Shown here: positions 58,917 to 64,000 of the stretch, one piece after another
Position numbering within the stretch: the stretch's first letter is position 1
Layout of the letters: every line of letters starts with the position of its first letter
NCBI GenBank assembly: GCA_015680625.1
Contig: JAAAXW010000114.1
Location: 1 to 64,000 of the forward strand
Source of the DNA: Mortierella hygrophila
Taxonomy: Eukaryota > Mortierellomycota > Mortierellomycetes > Mortierellales > Mortierellaceae
Direction: 5' to 3'
DNA length: 64,000 nt
Program-made: the position numbers and the translations under genes
The notes under the pieces: generated by a model
What the model was told of the DNA's origin: nothing
The model's input: only the letters and a program-made list of their open reading frames with translations
Database searches by the model: none

Positions 58917-60066
58917 CTACACGGACATGACCATGTCGATCTTCTTGTGGGGCTCATATCCCTCCAGAACAAAGTCCTCCAAGACAAACTCATCAATGTT
59001 GCTAATCGTCCTCTTGACTCCCTCCTTAGCCTCAGCTCCATTCGTCTGGTAAGGGTGGATATAGAGCTTGGGGAACGCACGCGGTTCACGCTCGATCTGG
59101 ATCTTCAATGCCTCGGTGTGGTCCAGGTAGATATGGGTGTCACCCATGGTGTGAATAAACTCGCCACAGTCCAGATCCGTAACATGCGCAATCATCTTTG
59201 TCAGCAACGCATACGATGCAATGTTGAATGGAACACCGAGTCCCATATCGCACGATCGCTGGTAAAGCTGGCATGAGAGCTTGGCCCTGGGCTGTTCCTC
59301 TGTTGGTGTCGACACGTAGAACTGGCAAAACATATGGCAAGGAGGCAATGCCATCTTTCCGAGATCTATCATTTCAAAATAGAGGGATATGATTGTCAAC
59401 GAGAATCATTGGAGCTACGTGAGTAGCCTAGAGCAATCAAAAAAATCGCATAGTGGTGAAGCTATTGTGCTAGCAAACATTAGTGGCAACAAGTATCCAA
59501 CTACAATCGTGAGAAAAAAAACATTGCCTACCAGCTGGGTTCCAGGCACTCATGATGATTCTACGATCAGTAGGCGTGTTCTTGATCTTCCAGATGACCT
59601 CCGCAAGCTGATCAACACCCTGATTCGTATAATCGGTATCACAATCCTTGTACTCGGCCCCAAAGTGACGCCACTGGAATCCATAAACAGGACCCAAGTC
59701 CCCAACCTTGCGGTGCGACAATCCGACCTTGTCCAGGTACTCTCTCGAGCCATTGCCCTCCCAGATCTTGATACCCTTTTCTGAGAGATGGAGTCCGTTG
59801 GTGTCGCCCTTGACGAACCACAACAACTCCTCAACTACGGCGCGGAAGAAGACTCGCTTTGTGGTCAGGAGGGGAAAGATGTCGTTTTCGAGAGAGAATC
59901 GCATGGAGGGGGGGGCAAAGATGGAGCGGGTGCCAGTTCCTGTGCGGTCTGCGCGGAATTCGCCGTGGTCCATGACATGGCGAATCATAGAGAGGTATTG
60001 GTGTTCTTCATGTTGGTCGGGTGCTCTCCAGGGGTGGATGGATGGCGTAAAGGTCGAGTGGGTCAT
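58917..60066 (-). CDS. CDC21: Thymidylate synthase
   Basis: It converts dUMP to dTMP with methylene-tetrahydrofolate, the only de novo source of thymidylate. Two minus-strand exons (59532-60066, 58917-59365) join in phase and give 327 aa (304 in yeast). Visible signatures: RTGTGTRSIF near the N-terminus (phosphate-binding Arg), LLTTKRVFFRAVVEELLWF, LGPVYGFQWRHFGAEY, DRRIIMSAWNPADLGKMALP, catalytic Cys188 in LPPCHMFCQFYV, LYQRSCDMGLGVPFNIASYA (dUMP-binding Arg and Asp/Asn) and HIYLDHTEAL. Every key residue I can check is present, so the enzyme should be active. The 33-residue N-terminal extension (PSIHPWRAPDQHEEHQYL) is usual for fungi. The start ATG 60066 is the first in frame. Confidence 0.97.
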
Positions 60067-63000
60067 TCTGCGGAGTCGTGATGAGGGTTGGTAAAGAGAG
60101 AGAAGAGTCAGGCACCAAAGGACGCGCTCTGGGGTTGTTTATCGTTTGCAGTTAAATTATTACCGGTCACGACGAGGACAGACGCGCCACCTACAGAAAA
60201 GGAACATATTATCAGTCGTCATCGATGGTCTCTAAAACCACATCGATGCCCTACCTAGACCCAAACACTGTACCCTTACTGCTTTTCCTCCTCCGGTGTG
60301 TCGAATAACAAGATGCTCTCTTCCTTCAAACGCTAGACCTTTTTGCCTTTCGATCTGCAAAGGACACAGCAACGGTGTAACAAAGTTGCCCCTCCTCTAC
60401 TCATCGTGTTCAGAAGGGGTGTCGACATGCACCTACTTCTACTCTTGTTTCTTTCCGCACCTTCTATTTCTCTCTGTGACGGAGAGGACCCATCTAACGC
60501 GACAGGCTCTGTCCCTGTCGTTGTCTCTATGTCTCTTTTTGACCCTTGGACCTGAAGTGTCCAGGAAACAGGACAAGGATCATGTTCACCCTGACCTTGG
60601 ATTTGATCCACTACTTTCTTAAACTCAGGCACACAGGTACATATATGTATAATGAACGACACGAAAGAAATAAAAAAGAAAACAGGGGGTCGACAATTAA
60701 ATCAACGATGTCATTATTTTCTTGACCATAGGAGCGAATAAAAAAAAAGAGATAGCATGCAAGCTAAGGCGAGCGACAGAGTGAAAAACAATGTTAAAGA
60801 GGACTAAAATGAGGGTTAAAGAGGACTAAAATGAGGGTTAGTTGGTGGCCCTCCCAGGGCACAATGCGTCACTTTCAATATCGAAGAGCCCCATGGTGAG
60901 AAATATGATTTATCTTCAGTCTGCAAATGAGGTTGGCAGTGCGTCAAGGGCAAGGTCAACTTCAGTCCTTTGTAGCTATGCTGTACTGCACATGTTTAGT
61001 CTGGAGTCAATTGAGTGGTGTACGAAAGTAACCACAGTGCTCGGTTGAACTTTTTGGATTAGTTGTTCATTTAGCTCTGTAGTCCTTGTGCAACACGTAC
61101 TGCAGGTAGCCCATATCGTTTATCTGACTGAGAATGATCTATGACGATAAAAGAAGAGTCGAGTGGTACGAAATAAAGTCATGAACCTTGTCTTGAGAGG
61201 GACAAACAGGGACAGGGTAATATGAACCATGAAGTGCGACGTTACATCAAGAAATGCCCTCGATCCTATATCTCGCTTCTTACCTCGGAAGACCTGATCG
61301 ATATTTATGACTGAGCGTGTTCATGTTCCTTATGCTTTGCGCTTGTCCCTTATCATGGACAATGTGGCAGGAGGAAGACGACGACAACAGGGGAGGAGGA
61401 GGTTAGCCTTTTCTGTCCATTGCCCCCTCTTGGTCCCTTCTATTCGCCCCCTCTTGCCCATTGCACCTGTCTCTTTTCACTAGACACATAAATAAGTCTA
61501 CGTTCTCACTTCGCACACAACAATCGTCTCTTTCTACTTTTCCTTTCCTCCATTTCCTCCTTTCTGTCTCCTTGAACCTTCGCTAGCCCAACCTCTTCTT
61601 CACGACCACTCCTTCGACTGTCTCCTAAAAAAATAAACACCAACCATCGACGAGGTAGGTCTGGGGGTCAATAGGGGCATGAAAGGCGAAGTAGCAAATC
61701 GCACAATTGAACCCGCCTCCTCTTCATAAAAGCCAACCGCATTCTTTCTGACTCTTTATGCCCTCTTTCTTCCTTTCTTCACTTCATCACTCCACACGGT
61801 TCATTTCTTCCCCCGCCTGTCATTCACGGTATCTTTTCCATACCATCGAACACTCTATCGAATAGCATCGAACGTTGGGACAGGAAAGAGAGCACAATTG
61901 TTACGCGAAAGCAAGGTACGAAGTTGGCGTGTACAACGACATCAACAATCGAACAAAAGCATCGAAGCATAATCTGTTTGTGGCGTATACGGTGGTCAAT
62001 AGGACGAGCATTTTTTTATGCATATGTGCTTTCCCTTGTCCATGTCATTGCTTGTGTAAACGAACAGCGGATCAAAGAGTCAACAAAAGGAACGACGGCC
62101 TAGGCTACGGTTTACCACGGATCATATTCGCTGGTCGTCCTTATTCTGGAAGAAAAGAGAGGCTGGGTTCGAGTGAGATCATTTGTCGCATTTTCCCTCT
62201 TCAGCCTTCCTTCTTCGAGCCCCTTGCCCTATGGCGCGCATTTCACGTTTTCGTTTCTTTTCTTCAGGCCCCACCGCTGACCCCATCCCTCTCCTGCTTG
62301 TAGAGTACGTACTCCGCCTCTCCCCTTTTTTGTATTATGGTTGATTGCGGTGGTGGTTGGTCTCTGTGTCCCTTTTCAGGAAGGAGAGATGCCCTTTTGT
62401 TCTTCCTTCTTCCCTTCGGACTGTCCGACAAGGACAAGTGATAGACGATTCCATGTCCAGCCCATAAACAAGATTGGGTGCTGAACAGGATAATAAATGA
62501 GAGAATAATGAGAAAAGAGATTGGGCCAGTAACAAGAGAGAAGGGGGATGTGGAAAGAGCAAAGGGGCGAATGAGGACCAGTCGCAAACAACGTCGTCGA
62601 TAGAGTCGAAAATAAGATTTCTGGCACACGGACAAAAATGCCTCATTCATCGAAAAAAGAAAAAAAAGGATTCAGTTCCACAACCAACAAGGAGAGAGGG
62701 AGAGATAGAGAGAGAGCGAGCGAGACAGAGAGTGTGTGTGGAAGCAGATTAAAGCGTTGTTATCCCATGTGGCATACTGCATGGATCTGCATGGATGGGG
62801 TGGGACATTGGCTTGTCGCTGTTGCCTATCTGTACCAGCCAATCGCATCCTTTTGCACCCTTGTCCACCTCTACCTTTTGAGCTTTTGAACTTTTGAACA
62901 CAAACAGTGGACCCTGACTAACGAGACCACTTTATATTTCTTCATTTCTCTCTTCTCTCTGCTCTTTTCTCTACTCTCTGCTCTTCCTTCCCTCCTTCCT

Positions 63001-63213
63001 TCATTTCCCCATCCCACTCTAGCTAATCCTATCCGCTGCACCTATCCGCTGCACCTATCCGCTGCACCTATCCGCTGCACCTATCCACTACACCGTCAAT
63101 TTCGTACCCTCTCCTTCTTCTATCTCCTTCCCCTCCTTCGCTTCCCTTCCCTCACTACCTTTGCATCATACGGCAAGCACATCTAGCCGCCACAGCAGCA
63201 AAGACTACACGCC
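60067..63213. other. 3.1-kb spacer with divergent promoters, no gene seen
   Basis: I see no supported gene between the thymidylate synthase start and the ATPase start. A 22-bp unit (GTTAAAGAGGACTAAAATGA + GG) is repeated twice at 60793-60836. A 13-bp unit is repeated five times at 63029-63093. The last 300 bases are a CT-rich leader. Small open frames lack conserved features. Confidence 0.45.
63029..63093. repeat. 13-bp tandem repeat (CTATCCGCTGCAC) x5 in ATPase leader
   Basis: Four exact copies are followed by one diverged copy (CTATCCACTACAC), ending 120 bp before the ATPase start codon. It is therefore probably in the promoter or 5' UTR. Confidence 0.9.
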
Positions 63214-64000
63214 ATGGCGTCCTCAAACCCACCAAACGGCGACGCCATCGAAAAAACGACCAAAGTCGACTTTAACGAGCCCCTCAAGTTGACCAGAACC
63301 AAAACCATCCCCATCGAAGGGTCCTCTGCCTCAGCCGCGAGACAGCCTGCTCCTATTAACGAAAAGTCAGATGGAGCAGACAAGGGCAAGAAGGCTGCTG
63401 TCGCGGAAAAGACTCTAGACATTGTAAGCATAAATACTAGTGCTTTTTTCTTGTTATTGACACGCGTGTGTATTTCATGATGATACCTTCTCCCGATACT
63501 CTCTTGGCGCCAGGAGAGCATCATTGTATGCATAACGATCATGGCGCATCACTAACATGCTTCCTTCGTTTTATCATTTTGACCCAACCACACGAACACC
63601 AACAACAACACGAAAGACGGAGCATCTCTTCCCGATTGAGGACATTGCCGCCAGACACGGCACTCGCGTCGACTTAGTCAAGCCAGGCAGCAGTTTCGGC
63701 CTCTCCTCCGAAGTCGCCGCCGCGCGTCTGATCGAAAACGGCCCCAACATCCTTGCGCCACCCAAGCAGATTTCACCCTTTATGAAGTTCATTCATTGCC
63801 TGACTTCATTGTTCAACTTGTTGTTGATCCTTGCCGGTATTCTGAATTATGTTCTTCTTGCTATTGATCCCGAGAACAACAGGGTCAACGTAAGTAAAAC
63901 CATTTTCTGTGGACAGTATGAAAAGGAGTAACGGAAAGGGTGAAAAAAATGCAACAAGACAATACAAACCCCGACCAGTGGACGAAACGCGCTCAGACCG
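63214..64000 (+). CDS. P-type cation-transporting ATPase, 5' part (Na+/K+-ATPase-like)
   Basis: Only the start of the gene is in the window. Exon 1 (63214-63423, 70 codons) is a hydrophilic, Lys-rich cytoplasmic N-terminus. Exon 2 (63617-63889, 91 codons) begins after a CGAAAG acceptor and ends at GTAAGT, both in phase 0. It encodes the cation-transporter N-terminal domain (HLFPIEDIAARHGTRVDLV; RLIENGPNILAPPKQISPFM) and the first membrane helix (LFNLLLILAGILNYVLLAID). GPNxLxPPK followed by a helix is the pattern of Na+/K+- and H+/K+-type (type IIC-like) ATPases, which some fungi have. The phosphorylation site and ion-binding helices lie beyond the window, so substrate and activity cannot be judged. 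The gene continues past base 64,000. Confidence 0.85.

Noticed and set aside
61221..61312. Short frame NHEVRRYIKKCPRSYISLL as a possible exon
   Set aside because: Only 29 codons, without matched splice partners nearby; it cannot be told from chance.
62264..62650. Overlapping minus-strand frames of 83-128 codons
   Set aside because: Three frames overlap in the same stretch with no conserved feature.
1..64000. CRISPR arrays, bacterial operons or viral genes
   Set aside because: None seen; the repeats present are microsatellites, minisatellites and a MITE, and genes are intron-containing and eukaryotic.

Overview
The window is nuclear DNA of a filamentous fungus, most likely an early-diverging lineage (Mucoromycota; the Mortierella group is my best guess). 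It encodes the fungus-specific elongation factor 3 and a Zn(II)2Cys6 regulator. The genes carry short GT..AG introns, usually with polypyrimidine tracts. Intergenic spaces are full of CT tracts and microsatellites. The lineage call is inference from gene style, not from a marker comparison. All exon structures were built by hand by matching splice sites to reading phase and family conservation.

Layout. 1-15 kb, plus strand: ketopantoate hydroxymethyltransferase (panB/ECM31), translation elongation factor 3, and a seven-helix membrane protein with a long Gln/Asn-rich tail. A tRNA-Arg(UCU) lies at 15.2 kb. 15.7-25.2 kb, minus strand: an HSL-type alpha/beta hydrolase, a Ded1/Vasa-type DEAD-box helicase and the SEA/GATOR2 subunit Sea4/MIOS. 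25.2-40.2 kb is gene-poor: it holds a 191-bp TA-flanked MITE, diverged repeats, tRNA-Ser(UGA), three damaged or doubtful coding regions, then about 8 kb without a credible gene. 40.3-42.6 kb (plus): a Zn2Cys6/AT-hook transcription factor. 43.2-49.7 kb (minus): an FHIP-family protein and Golgi guanosine diphosphatase. 50.4-54.5 kb (plus): a nine-exon gene joining a homeodomain, a TFIIS-N-like helical region and a PNUTS-like PP1-docking motif. 54.7-60.1 kb (minus): Erv46, Derlin and thymidylate synthase. 63.2 kb to the end (plus): the 5' part of a P-type ATPase.

The genes are mostly housekeeping and unrelated. There is a loose theme of membrane trafficking and ER/Golgi function (GDA1, ERV46, Derlin, FHIP) and of TORC1 signalling (Sea4). 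The item most worth follow-up is the homeodomain/PNUTS-like protein, which by sequence could bring protein phosphatase 1 directly to DNA. Second is a possible alternative last exon in the seven-helix protein gene that would remove its whole 475-residue tail.
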